A stretch of DNA of 64,000 nt from Bacteroidota bacterium (lineage in GTDB: Bacteria > Bacteroidota > Bacteroidia > Chitinophagales > Chitinophagaceae): the NCBI GenBank assembly GCA_018266455.1, contig JAFEAJ010000014.1, forward strand, positions 1 through 64,000, given 5' to 3'. The position numbers and the translations under genes are program-made. Below the pieces are notes generated by a model. The model made no database searches and had not been told where the DNA came from. It saw only the letters and a list, made by a program, of their open reading frames with translations. Every line of letters starts with the position of its first letter. Within the stretch, counting starts at the first letter, position 1. This document shows, in pieces, positions 36,435-45,006 of the stretch.

Positions 36435-37562
36435 TTATACCCTGACATAGATTTTTCGCTTATCAAGAACATAGCCAATGGCCCAGCAGAAGAGCATAAA
36501 GCTTACTGCAAAAAGCAAAGAACCGAAATATAAACCGGCATGGCTAAAAATGTTTTGATATAACCATGCATGAACTGGCATTTTGGGTTGGGCATGCAGC
36601 ACGTACAGCATGGTTGCCCCTAATTCGGATAATAAATAAATGAATAACGGGTTTTTTCCGAACACTTCGAAGAAGTAAGTCCATTTTTTTACCCCAAGAA
36701 AATCGATGATATAAATAACTGCGGAAATAATAATGCAATCGAGCCCGGCTGTGTACAAAACGAATGAGCTTGTCCAGAGTTTTTTATTAATGGGAAAGCC
36801 AAGGTCCCAAAAATAAGCAATTGCCAACAACCCAAAACCTGCAAGCAAAAGCTTGGAAAGGCCTTCAAAAGTTTTCCCTTTTTGCTGGATGAACTGCCCT
36901 GCAATATAGCCTGCCACAACATTGCCCACAGCAGGCAAGGTGCTGATCCATCCTTCAGGATCAAACGCAATGCCCTCGCCGTGATACATGTGGCCCTCGC
37001 CCATTAGCCATTTATCGAGCTTCAAGCCGGCGTTGCCAGTTAAGCTTAAAGGATCGGAAGGATCCCCAAAAAAATACATGATTGGCCAATAAGCAAGCAG
37101 TATGATCATGCAAATGATAACAGAAGTTTTGGGCTTGAGGTAATAAATCATTAATGAAGCAATGCAATAGCAAAGTGCGATGCGCTGCAGCACGCCCATG
37201 ATCCTGGTGTGAGAAATGGGAGCTAAAATTATATTGCCGCCCTTATCCTGTGCGATAAAGGGAAACCAGTACATGAGGTAGCCCAGCAAAAAAATAATAA
37301 ATGTCCTTTTAAAAATTTTCCAAAGCACCTGCGATTGCTGCATATTGCCCCATTTGGCCATCACAAAGCTCATGGCATTGCCCACGGCAAACAAAAAAGA
37401 GGGAAATACCAGGTCTGTTGGTGTAAAACCATGCCATATTGCATGGTTCAGCGGGGCATAGGAATATTGACCATTACCTGGCGTGTTCACAATAATCATA
37501 AAACAAATGGTCATTCCGCGAAAAACATCAAGGGCCTGAAAGCGCTGACTGGAAGAAGACAT
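36435..37562 (-). CDS. NagX/HGSNAT-like multi-pass membrane acyltransferase (DUF5009 family), copy 2
   Basis: 375 residues, clearly paralogous to the product at 2125-3297. Signature segments: RFQALDVFRGMTICFMIIVN, LNHAIWHGFTPTDLVFPSF with the conserved histidine, FAVGNAMSFV, IMGVLQRIALCYCIASLM, GEGIAFDPEGWISTLPAVGN, and FEVFGKNPLFIYLLSE. About ten transmembrane helices. Probably acetylates an amino sugar taken from the cytoplasmic acetyl-CoA pool to the periplasmic side. It stands alone between typA and the DUF2905 gene. Confidence 0.85.
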   Translation of the reverse strand: MSSSSQRFQALDVFRGMTICFMIIVNTPGNGQYSYAPLNHAIWHGFTPTDLVFPSFLFAVGNAMSFVMAKWGNMQQSQVLWKIFKRTFIIFLLGYLMYWFPFIAQDKGGNIILAPISHTRIMGVLQRIALCYCIASLMIYYLKPKTSVIICMIILLAYWPIMYFFGDPSDPLSLTGNAGLKLDKWLMGEGHMYHGEGIAFDPEGWISTLPAVGNVVAGYIAGQFIQQKGKTFEGLSKLLLAGFGLLAIAYFWDLGFPINKKLWTSSFVLYTAGLDCIIISAVIYIIDFLGVKKWTYFFEVFGKNPLFIYLLSELGATMLYVLHAQPKMPVHAWLYQNIFSHAGLYFGSLLFAVSFMLFCWAIGYVLDKRKIYVRV

Positions 37563-37703
37563 AATTATTAGTTAGTTGGGTTAAGCAAAGCGGGAATGAA
37601 TTTCGGAAAATTATTTGTCAATTAACCGGCCATAAAAAAATAAATGTTCTTATTAACAAAAATCAAAATTGGCCTGAGCCACGGGAAGCATTATTAAGTT
37701 GAA

Positions 37704-37925
37704 TTATATTCCTCTGAAAATGCGAAGCAAGATGGAAATAACCAGGCTCAGCAAGAGCATGGTAGTTATCGGAAAGTAGAATTTAAAATTTTCTTTTTTA
37801 ATGCAGATATCGCCTGGCAAACGGCCGATCCAATGCATCTTATCATGAAAAAAATAAATGACCAGGCCAATGGCCACAATGCCAATGCCTATGATGATGA
37901 TATATTTACCGGTAGCGGGGTTCAT
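37704..37925 (-). CDS. Small DUF2905-family membrane protein
   Basis: 73 residues from the ATG at 37925 (an upstream start at 37940 adds five). Two membrane helices (YIIIIGIGIVAIGLVIYFF and FPITTMLLLSLVISILLRIF) flank a short cytoplasmic loop with the family pattern WIGRLPGDICIKKENFKFYFP. DUF2905 proteins are widespread and uncharacterised. It is on the minus strand, divergent from the alpha/beta hydrolase. Confidence 0.85.
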   Translation of the reverse strand: MNPATGKYIIIIGIGIVAIGLVIYFFHDKMHWIGRLPGDICIKKENFKFYFPITTMLLLSLVISILLRIFRGI

Positions 37926-38036
37926 GTCGTGAATAACCAATGGTTGATGGTGAATAATGAACTCATAAAATTTATCCTTAATGATTCTTTACTGCCTGTT
38001 CGCCAAAATTTTTTATATTGACTTCAAATTTAAGCA

Positions 38037-39038
38037 ATGCGAAAAAAATGGTTATGGGCTGTGCCCATAATGTTGATTACCGTATATTTATTAGGGCCTG
38101 CGCCGGTAAAGCCCGTTTATAAAATTGAAATGCCAACTGTGCCCGCAGACCCAAATCAATTGGATGCTTATGTTAAAAATAATGAAGCACAGCACAAAAT
38201 TAAACAGGATAATGAGGCCAGGATCATTTGGTATAACGATTCTACAAAACAAAAAACTGATTATGCCATTGTTTACCTGCATGGCTTTACCGCATCGCAG
38301 GCAGAGGGCGACCCGGTGCACAGGAACCTGGCAAAAAAATTTGGCTGCAATTTATATTTGTCAAGATTGGCTGAGCATGGTATAGACACAACAGATGCCT
38401 TATTGAACCTCACTGCGGATAAATATTGGGAATCGGCAAAACAGGCGCTTGCTATCGGGCAGCAAATTGGCAATAAAGTAATATTGTTAACCACTTCAAC
38501 CGGTGGCACCAATGCATTGCAGCTTGCCGCCACTTATCCCGCTAATGTAGCTGCGCTTATTTTAATGTCGCCGAATATTGCCATCAACGATCCCAATGCC
38601 TGGCTGCTCAACAACCACTGGGGGCTGCAAGTAGCGCATCTTGTTTTAGGCTCAGGCTATATTACGTCAAAAGACAACAGGCCTTTATATAAACAATACT
38701 GGGACTGGAAATACCGCGCAGAAGGAGCTGTAGCACTGGAAGAAATGTTAGAAACTACAATGAAAAAAGAAATTTTCGAGAAAGTGACCCAGCCCGTTGA
38801 GCTTTTATATTTTTATAAAGACGAGCAGCACCAGGACAGTGTGGTTAAAGTTTCTGCCATGCTTAACATGTTCGATGAGCTGGGAACGCCTGACAGTTTA
38901 AAAAGAAAGCAGGCTATGCCAGGCGCAGGCACACATGTTCTTGGTTCTTACATCAAATCTCAGGACGTGGAAGGCGTTCAGAAAGCAATTGAAAAATTCA
39001 TGACCGAAGTTTTGAAAATGAAAGAGGTGGGCAAATAA
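38037..39038 (+). CDS. Membrane-anchored alpha/beta hydrolase
   Basis: 333 residues. An N-terminal hydrophobic segment (WAVPIMLITVYLLGP) acts as signal anchor. The hydrolase core shows VYLHGFTASQAEG (oxyanion side), the nucleophile elbow LLTTSTGGTNAL (Ser in TSTGG), ALILMSPNIAI, and the catalytic histidine near the end (PGAGTHVLGS). It resembles serine esterases or lysophospholipase-like hydrolases; the substrate is unknown. Confidence 0.85.
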   Translation: MRKKWLWAVPIMLITVYLLGPAPVKPVYKIEMPTVPADPNQLDAYVKNNEAQHKIKQDNEARIIWYNDSTKQKTDYAIVYLHGFTASQAEGDPVHRNLAKKFGCNLYLSRLAEHGIDTTDALLNLTADKYWESAKQALAIGQQIGNKVILLTTSTGGTNALQLAATYPANVAALILMSPNIAINDPNAWLLNNHWGLQVAHLVLGSGYITSKDNRPLYKQYWDWKYRAEGAVALEEMLETTMKKEIFEKVTQPVELLYFYKDEQHQDSVVKVSAMLNMFDELGTPDSLKRKQAMPGAGTHVLGSYIKSQDVEGVQKAIEKFMTEVLKMKEVGK

Positions 39039-39234
39039 TTTCGAAAACTGCACAATACTTCAGATTAGCATTGTTTAAGAATCCGATGCCCCCGTTCCGG
39101 TGCAAATGGGCAATACAAGTTTCATTGCTGCTTGCTACATAAACTCTTCTTTAAATTAGGCAGGCCAACAACATTGCTATAACATTTGCTTTTTTTTCTT
39201 TTCGTAAATTGCCTCTTACTTTAAAGTTCAAGGT

Positions 39235-40281
39235 ATGGCCCAATCAAAAATTGCCGGTATCGGAATGTACCTGCCGAAAAATACGCTCACCAATAACGAC
39301 ATGACAAAATATATGGATACCAGTGATGAGTGGATACAGGAAAGGACAGGCATTAAAGAAAGGAGGTTTGCAGACAGAACGGGAGAGACTACTGCCACCA
39401 TGGGGGCTGAAGCTGCAAAAATGGCTATCGAACGTGCGGGCACAACCACACAGGACATCGACTTTATTATTTTCGCTACGCTTAGCCCTGATTATTATTT
39501 CCCGGGTTGCGGGGTGCTGGTGCAACGTGCACTGAATATGAAAGATATCGGCGCACTGGATGTGCGCAACCAGTGCAGCGGTTTTGTGTATGCATTGAGC
39601 GTCGCCGATCAGTTCATCAGAACCGGCATGTACAAAAATATTTTAGTGATTGGCAGCGAGAAACATTCTTTTGGTTTGGACATGAGCACAAGCGGAAGGA
39701 ATATTTCTGTGATATTTGGAGACGGTGCAGGCGCCGTTGTATTACAACCTACAGAAAAAGAAGGACAGGGAATTTTAAGCACGCATCTTCACAGCGATGG
39801 CAATCATGCTGAAATTTTAGCTATGTATAACCCGGGCACTCATGCCAATCACTGGGCACAAGAAAAACTTGCCGATTTCAACGATGCTGAAATTGCTGAT
39901 ATGTTCATGAGCCACGCGATGGTGGAAAAAAAACAGAATTTTCCCTATATGAACGGCCCGGCAGTTTTTAAAATGGCTGCCATAAAATTTCCTGAAGTAA
40001 TCAATGAAGCTTTGAACAAAAACGGGCTGAAGGCTTCAGATATTGATCTGCTCGTTCCCCATCAGGCCAATCTCCGCATCTCACAATTCTTGGAAAACGA
40101 AATGGGTTTAAAAGATAAGGTTTACAACAATATCCAAAAATACGGGAACACAACAGCAGCTTCCATCCCAATTGCATTATGCGAAGCATGGCAAGAAGGA
40201 AAGGTGAAAGAAGGTGACTTAATTTGCCTTGCCGCATTTGGGAGCGGCTTTACATGGGCCAGTGCATTGGTAAGGTGGTAA
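39235..40281 (+). CDS. fabH: 3-oxoacyl-ACP synthase III (FabH-like)
   Basis: 348 residues of the thiolase fold. Starts fatty acid synthesis by condensing acyl-CoA with malonyl-ACP. The catalytic triad is visible: Cys114 (DVRNQCSGFVYAL), His276 (LLVPHQANLRIS) and Asn305 (KYGNTTAASIPI), plus GDGAGAVVL and the terminal GSGFTWASALVRW. Length and termini are typical. The genome may hold other FabH paralogues, so a primary role in branched-chain fatty acid synthesis is likely but not proven. Confidence 0.92.
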   Translation: MAQSKIAGIGMYLPKNTLTNNDMTKYMDTSDEWIQERTGIKERRFADRTGETTATMGAEAAKMAIERAGTTTQDIDFIIFATLSPDYYFPGCGVLVQRALNMKDIGALDVRNQCSGFVYALSVADQFIRTGMYKNILVIGSEKHSFGLDMSTSGRNISVIFGDGAGAVVLQPTEKEGQGILSTHLHSDGNHAEILAMYNPGTHANHWAQEKLADFNDAEIADMFMSHAMVEKKQNFPYMNGPAVFKMAAIKFPEVINEALNKNGLKASDIDLLVPHQANLRISQFLENEMGLKDKVYNNIQKYGNTTAASIPIALCEAWQEGKVKEGDLICLAAFGSGFTWASALVRW

Positions 40282-40344
40282 TATTTTTTGAAAAATGAAG
40301 TATAGGAACCTATGTGTTATTAATGCTTGGGCTATCAAGAAAAT

Positions 40345-41244
40345 ATGACAAGAAAAATAGTTTACCTTATTAATCCCATCTCAGGTACAAAGAAAAAAAC
40401 TTCTTTGCAACAATTGATTGCTAAAAAATCAAACCAGCACGGAGCTAAGTTTGAAATTATCCCTACCAATGCCGCAGGAGATTATGAGTTCCTGAAACAA
40501 AAGATAAAAAGCGAAAAAATTTCTGACGTTATAATTTGTGGCGGCGATGGCACAGTGAATGCTGTTGCATCGAGCCTGATTGGGATCTCGGTGAACATCG
40601 GCATCATACCTCTTGGCTCTGGCAATGGTTTGGCCCTGGCCGCAAAAATCCCTACGCAAAGCTCAAAAGCCATTGATATTGTTTTAGAAGGCAAAGCATC
40701 TTTTATCGATGGCTTCTTTATTAACAATGAATTCTCCTGCATGCTTTGCGGGCTTGGTTTTGATGCCATGGTAGCCCATGAATTTGCAAAGCAAAAAAAA
40801 CGCGGGCTGCAAACTTATATCAAAGTAGGTGCAGTCAATTTTTTTAAAACAACCCCTTATTCTTTTGAGATAAGGACAAAAACCAGGTCGATGTCGGTGG
40901 ATGCTTTTTTTATCAGCATCGCCAATGGCAATCAGTTTGGCAACAATTTTACCATTGCTCCAAAAGCCAGCCTGCGGGATGGCCTGATCGATGTGGTAAT
41001 TGTAAAAAAGATGAGCAAATTCCTTCTCCCGTTTTCAATCATTAACCAAATCAGCGGCATTAATGCCATGCAAGACCTGAATGAGTACGCTGAAAAGAAA
41101 AACATTATCTATTTTCAAACTTCCTCATTGACTATTCACAATATCCACAGCGCTCCGCTGCACATTGATGGCGACCCAAAAAAAACGGCTGAGCGATTTG
41201 ACATCAGGGTGGTGCCCAAAGCATTGAAGTTGATACAACCTTAA
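40345..41244 (+). CDS. Diacylglycerol/sphingoid-base kinase family protein
   Basis: 299 residues. The DAGK catalytic domain shows VYLINPISGTKKK, the ATP-binding VIICGGDGTVNAVASSL, GIIPLGSGNGLALA and DGLIDVVIVKKMS. These enzymes phosphorylate lipids such as diacylglycerol or sphingoid bases. Chitinophagaceae and other Sphingobacteria-like groups make sphingolipids, so either substrate is possible. The ATG at 40345 was chosen over a TTG at 40327. It lies 63 bp after fabH on the same strand. Confidence 0.9.
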   Translation: MTRKIVYLINPISGTKKKTSLQQLIAKKSNQHGAKFEIIPTNAAGDYEFLKQKIKSEKISDVIICGGDGTVNAVASSLIGISVNIGIIPLGSGNGLALAAKIPTQSSKAIDIVLEGKASFIDGFFINNEFSCMLCGLGFDAMVAHEFAKQKKRGLQTYIKVGAVNFFKTTPYSFEIRTKTRSMSVDAFFISIANGNQFGNNFTIAPKASLRDGLIDVVIVKKMSKFLLPFSIINQISGINAMQDLNEYAEKKNIIYFQTSSLTIHNIHSAPLHIDGDPKKTAERFDIRVVPKALKLIQP

Positions 41245-41261
41245 AAAATGCATTGCTGCGC

Positions 41262-43502
41262 TTAATTTTTTGGCAAGCCATTGCTCATAAAATGATTAAT
41301 CGTCCTGAAGCTCTTTTGATTCTCGCCGCTGCTTAATGCGCCTGCTATATCAATTTTCTCTTCCTGTGTTAAATGAAAATTCAATGTGGCGGCCTCCAGT
41401 TCATTTTTTGGCACATATTGAAAGACAGCCTTGTAAAACGGCAGTTTAAAATCATTTTGGGCCAGGCTCAGCAAATCGTTCTGATTATAGTCCTGCATTT
41501 TATACCAATTGTATTGCAGCAACAGCAACGGTTTCATTACAATTTCAGTGATGTCGTTTGACTCATAAGGATTTTGCCAGCCCCCTGTTTTCCGGTCACG
41601 TATCTGTATCAGCACGATACCGCTGGTGTTTTCAGCAAGCCAGCCTTTGAAAACATTGATGAACCTGATGGCCGTTTGCTCACCAAAATTGTCCCTGAAA
41701 CCGGCATCCATTACATCCACCACCGGGTTAGTAGGCAGCCACACATTGGGAAGCACATACGGAAAAGTGGCATTCATTCGCAATGCCGTCAGCAGCCGAA
41801 GGTCCAAGGGGTGCTGTTTGCTGAAAAAAGCATTGAAGTCAATCGCATCAGGCGACATTGCGGGAATACGGGCACTGTCATAAATCGGCCTCATTAAAAA
41901 ACTAACGGGTTGCGTGCTGATGATCATCGACCTGCTGTCCCTGGTCACCACTGAATTAAAAAACATCAACGGCACTCTTGCATTTTTTTCCTCATCATAT
42001 AAGTCTTTCATCTGCACATTGAGCGCTCCCCTGGTGTTCGCAGCCAGTTTTTGTTCGAATGCATAGCCACGGTCTTTGATATATTCCGAATTTCCGACCT
42101 TGAATTTTTGTGCAGGCGAAGCCAGGTCGCGGGCAACAAAGGAAGAGAATAAAGGATTCAGCAAGTCCCGGGAAATAGCATCTACATATTTTTTGTCATG
42201 CAGGTTAATGGACTTGTCCTTTTCATTTTTTAAAAGAGCGAGCTCACGAAAATAAGCGGCCCCGAACATGCCACCTGATGCCCCTGTGATCAAAAATGTT
42301 TTATCCATCAGGCTGCCTCCGCAGGTGCTGTCGAGGTACTGCAGCACATTCATCGTAAAAGTGGCGCTACGGTTGCCGCCCCCGCTGGTATTGATAATAT
42401 AGAAAACCGGTTTCTCCTCCTTTTGTTTCCGTTTCCATTTTTCCAGGATAGCAATCATGTTCTTTTTGTCCCTTTCCACATTTTGAGGCGTGCACAACTG
42501 CTGCAATCCTTCTTCACTGTAAGAAGGCCTTTCTTTCCTGTTGGTATAATCCAATCCGTATGCTTTGTTGGTAGGGTCGATCACATCATATTTGTATAAA
42601 ATGTTGAGGACGAAAAAAAGCACAAACAAAAAGGGGATGCTCCAGTTTTGAAGAAAATAAGAAAAAGCGCCAGTTAGCGAAATCAATATAGCAAAAAAAA
42701 TAAGCACGCTTGAAGCAGCGGGTATCTGGAAAAACCGGCTGTCCATAAAAAACCCTACAATAATCAGGAAAACAAAAGCAATAAAAACAGAAAGAATTGC
42801 TGAAAAATGATGCCGGTTAAAAATGCTTTCAATAAACTCAAGGCTGTAATGCGAAACATCGCGCACTTTTTTTATTGTCAGTGGAGAATTAAAGTACCAT
42901 TGTACCTTAATCAGCCGGCTACTGCTCAGCTTCACTTCTGCCTTTCGGAATTGGGATTTGAACAATTTGGGGTCGCTGATTACCGGGGCCATTTGCCTTA
43001 CAATGGTTTTATCGGCACGAAAGAAATAAACCAGCGAAAAAGCAATCATGATGGCCAGGCCGACCAAAAAGCCGCATATAAGAAAAAATATCTGGGAGCC
43101 GGTAAGCAGTTCTTTTGAAACATCAAAGGCCAATGCTTTTATAAAATAAAATAGCAGGAAGAAAACGGGTATAATAAAATTGTTGATGCAATATTTTAAA
43201 AAAGGTTTTGTTGTAGTGGCTAAAAACCTGAAATGCCTGCTGAACAAAATAAAGGTTGTAATGTTCCATGCCATGATGAACATACCCATTGCGGCACCCA
43301 CAATGCCAGAACTGAAAGCATTCACTTTTCCAAGATATTCGGGAGAAAAAAACAAAGCGTTGGCGCCGAAGGAATGCATAAACCCGCCATTGATGGTGCT
43401 GAACAAAATGATCCAAAAAACCAGCAGCACCTGGAACTTCTTAAAATGCAACAGTACCAGTTGAACAGGAAAGGAATAATATACAGGCCTTATGTATTTC
43501 AT
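41262..43502 (-). CDS. Patatin-like phospholipase fused to an N-terminal membrane domain
   Basis: 746 residues. About seven predicted membrane helices occupy residues 20-305. The C-terminal half is a patatin domain: glycine-rich oxyanion loop NTSGGGNRSA (about 372-380), nucleophile elbow ITGASGGMFG (Ser409), ALRMNATFPYVLPNVWLP, and the catalytic aspartate in VMDAGFRDNFGE (Asp599). The Ser-Asp dyad is intact, so lipid acyl-hydrolase activity is likely. The membrane part does not match a family I recognise. It stands alone, convergent with the lipid-kinase gene 17 bp away. Confidence 0.85.
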   Translation of the reverse strand: MKYIRPVYYSFPVQLVLLHFKKFQVLLVFWIILFSTINGGFMHSFGANALFFSPEYLGKVNAFSSGIVGAAMGMFIMAWNITTFILFSRHFRFLATTTKPFLKYCINNFIIPVFFLLFYFIKALAFDVSKELLTGSQIFFLICGFLVGLAIMIAFSLVYFFRADKTIVRQMAPVISDPKLFKSQFRKAEVKLSSSRLIKVQWYFNSPLTIKKVRDVSHYSLEFIESIFNRHHFSAILSVFIAFVFLIIVGFFMDSRFFQIPAASSVLIFFAILISLTGAFSYFLQNWSIPFLFVLFFVLNILYKYDVIDPTNKAYGLDYTNRKERPSYSEEGLQQLCTPQNVERDKKNMIAILEKWKRKQKEEKPVFYIINTSGGGNRSATFTMNVLQYLDSTCGGSLMDKTFLITGASGGMFGAAYFRELALLKNEKDKSINLHDKKYVDAISRDLLNPLFSSFVARDLASPAQKFKVGNSEYIKDRGYAFEQKLAANTRGALNVQMKDLYDEEKNARVPLMFFNSVVTRDSRSMIISTQPVSFLMRPIYDSARIPAMSPDAIDFNAFFSKQHPLDLRLLTALRMNATFPYVLPNVWLPTNPVVDVMDAGFRDNFGEQTAIRFINVFKGWLAENTSGIVLIQIRDRKTGGWQNPYESNDITEIVMKPLLLLQYNWYKMQDYNQNDLLSLAQNDFKLPFYKAVFQYVPKNELEAATLNFHLTQEEKIDIAGALSSGENQKSFRTINHFMSNGLPKN

Positions 43503-43793
43503 CAGGTGGTTCGAGGAAAGTATATATAAAAATATACATTAATAACGCTATAACAAAAGCACTTAGTGCATCATTTCAAAGTGTTCTATAAGAAGGTGCT
43601 TATTTTGGCGCCAACAATGAAATGGGGCACGCATTGCAGAACCGGTTATTGCATTTTTTAATACGCTGTCTCAAAAAAATAATTTCATACAAAAACCCTC
43701 GAAAGCAAAAAGCAAGAATTGAGCCGCTAAGAGCTCATTGCGCTCCTGCATGAAATATTTTTGGCTTTGTAGGTATGCGCTAACCCGGGCTTG
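43503..43793. other. Intergenic region upstream of the patatin gene
   Basis: 291 bases between the patatin start and the heme A synthase stop, both minus strand. It holds an AT-rich inverted repeat gtatat/atatac at 43519-43536 close to the patatin start. No gene or clear -7 box was found. Confidence 0.4.
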
Positions 43794-44864
43794 CTAATTT
43801 TTAAGTGGGCGGACTACATATAGCATATAAACCATGCAAAGCAGGAAAAGCATGCCAGTTAGCTGGTGAGCCTGGGCGAGCCACTCAAAAAGCCCCCAAT
43901 GGTTTGCAATGATGGATGTGCTGTTAAGCACTGCTGCGATGCCGAGCACAACCTGTAAAAAAACGATGAAGATCGGGATCCACCTGCTTTTAAGGAAGTA
44001 AATGGTTGTGGCTGAAATTTTGTATGCTTTCCATGTCCAGATTAACACCAGGACAAAAAGCAGATAGGCAATCCCCCGGTGCATAAAATGTATCGCAATT
44101 GGGTTATCAATAAAATTAAGCAGAAAAGGTTGTTCACGAAATAAAGAGGCAGGCAGCCAGTCCCCGTTAATTGTAGGCCAGGTTGGTGCAGCAGCAGCCC
44201 CCCTGTGGCCAGCCATCAGCGCCCCAAATATCAACTGAAAAAAAATAACGGCCACAATCAATACGCCCCACTTGCGCAGATTGTTGTTTCTGATCATCTT
44301 TTCTGATGGAATGGTGAGTTGCATCACAAACCAGAAAGCATAACTTATCAGCCCCAGCGCCAGCACAAAATGAATAGCGAGTTTTGTCGGCTTCACATAA
44401 ATAGCATCTCCCGTTAACCCGCTTGCCACCATAATCCAGCCTACAGCTCCCTGCAAAGCGCCCATCATAAAAAGCGCCAGCAAAGGTTTTATCATTTCCT
44501 GCTTCATCTTTCTTTTCCAGGTGAGGTATACGAACCCGACAATAAAAACAACGCCAACCATTCTTGCCCAGAAACGGTGAAACCATTCCCAGAAAAAAAT
44601 AAATTTAAAATCAGAAAGCGTAAACCCGGAATGGAGCAAATGAAATTGCGGTGTTTGCCTGTATTTATCAAATTCGGTTATCCATTGCTGTGAGCTAATC
44701 GGAGGAATAATGCCAGTAATAACATCCCATTCCGTAATAGACAACCCCGACCCGGTTAACCTGGTAATGCCGCCAAGCATAACCTGCACCAGCAACATAA
44801 AAATGCCGATCAACACCCAATTTGCAACTGCACGAGAGCTATTTTGCGCTAATGGTTTTTCCAT
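43794..44864 (-). CDS. ctaA: Heme A synthase (COX15/CtaA family)
   Basis: 356 residues, about eight membrane helices. Oxidises the C8 methyl of heme O to make heme A for cytochrome oxidases. Family segments: VMLGGITRLTGSGLSITEWDVI, WEWFHRFWARMVGVVF (heme-ligand His), AGHRGAAAAPTWPTINGDW, HFMHRGIAYLLFVLVL, and AQAHQLTGMLFLLCMVYML. The length and the two four-helix halves match the COX15-like type. The oxidase genes and ctaB are not in the window. Confidence 0.95.
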   Translation of the reverse strand: MEKPLAQNSSRAVANWVLIGIFMLLVQVMLGGITRLTGSGLSITEWDVITGIIPPISSQQWITEFDKYRQTPQFHLLHSGFTLSDFKFIFFWEWFHRFWARMVGVVFIVGFVYLTWKRKMKQEMIKPLLALFMMGALQGAVGWIMVASGLTGDAIYVKPTKLAIHFVLALGLISYAFWFVMQLTIPSEKMIRNNNLRKWGVLIVAVIFFQLIFGALMAGHRGAAAAPTWPTINGDWLPASLFREQPFLLNFIDNPIAIHFMHRGIAYLLFVLVLIWTWKAYKISATTIYFLKSRWIPIFIVFLQVVLGIAAVLNSTSIIANHWGLFEWLAQAHQLTGMLFLLCMVYMLYVVRPLKN

Positions 44865-44930
44865 GATGCCCGCAAAGGTAGCACAGGAACAAGAAATAGA
44901 GCATGAGGCGCCTGTTTAAAATCAATTTAG

Positions 44931-44990
44931 CTTTTCCAAAGCTTGAAATCGCAGATGAATTTTTTTCATTCCATTGCAGCTTTGGAAAAG
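44931..44990. repeat. Inverted repeat between the TsdA-like cytochrome and ctaA
   Basis: cttttccaaagct (44931-44943) and agctttggaaaag (44978-44990) are perfect 13-base inverted copies. The 34-base loop contains an inner atgaa/ttcat pair around a T run. It lies just after the cytochrome stop codon on the minus strand. It could be a processing or weak termination structure. Confidence 0.55.
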
Positions 44991-45006
44991 TTTCTTCATA
45001 AAATAA

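Noticed and set aside
43664..43690. gctgtctcaaaaaaat resembling the arm of the terminator at 49616-49655
   Set aside because: Only about eight bases match and there is no second arm here; not evidence of a repeat family within this window.
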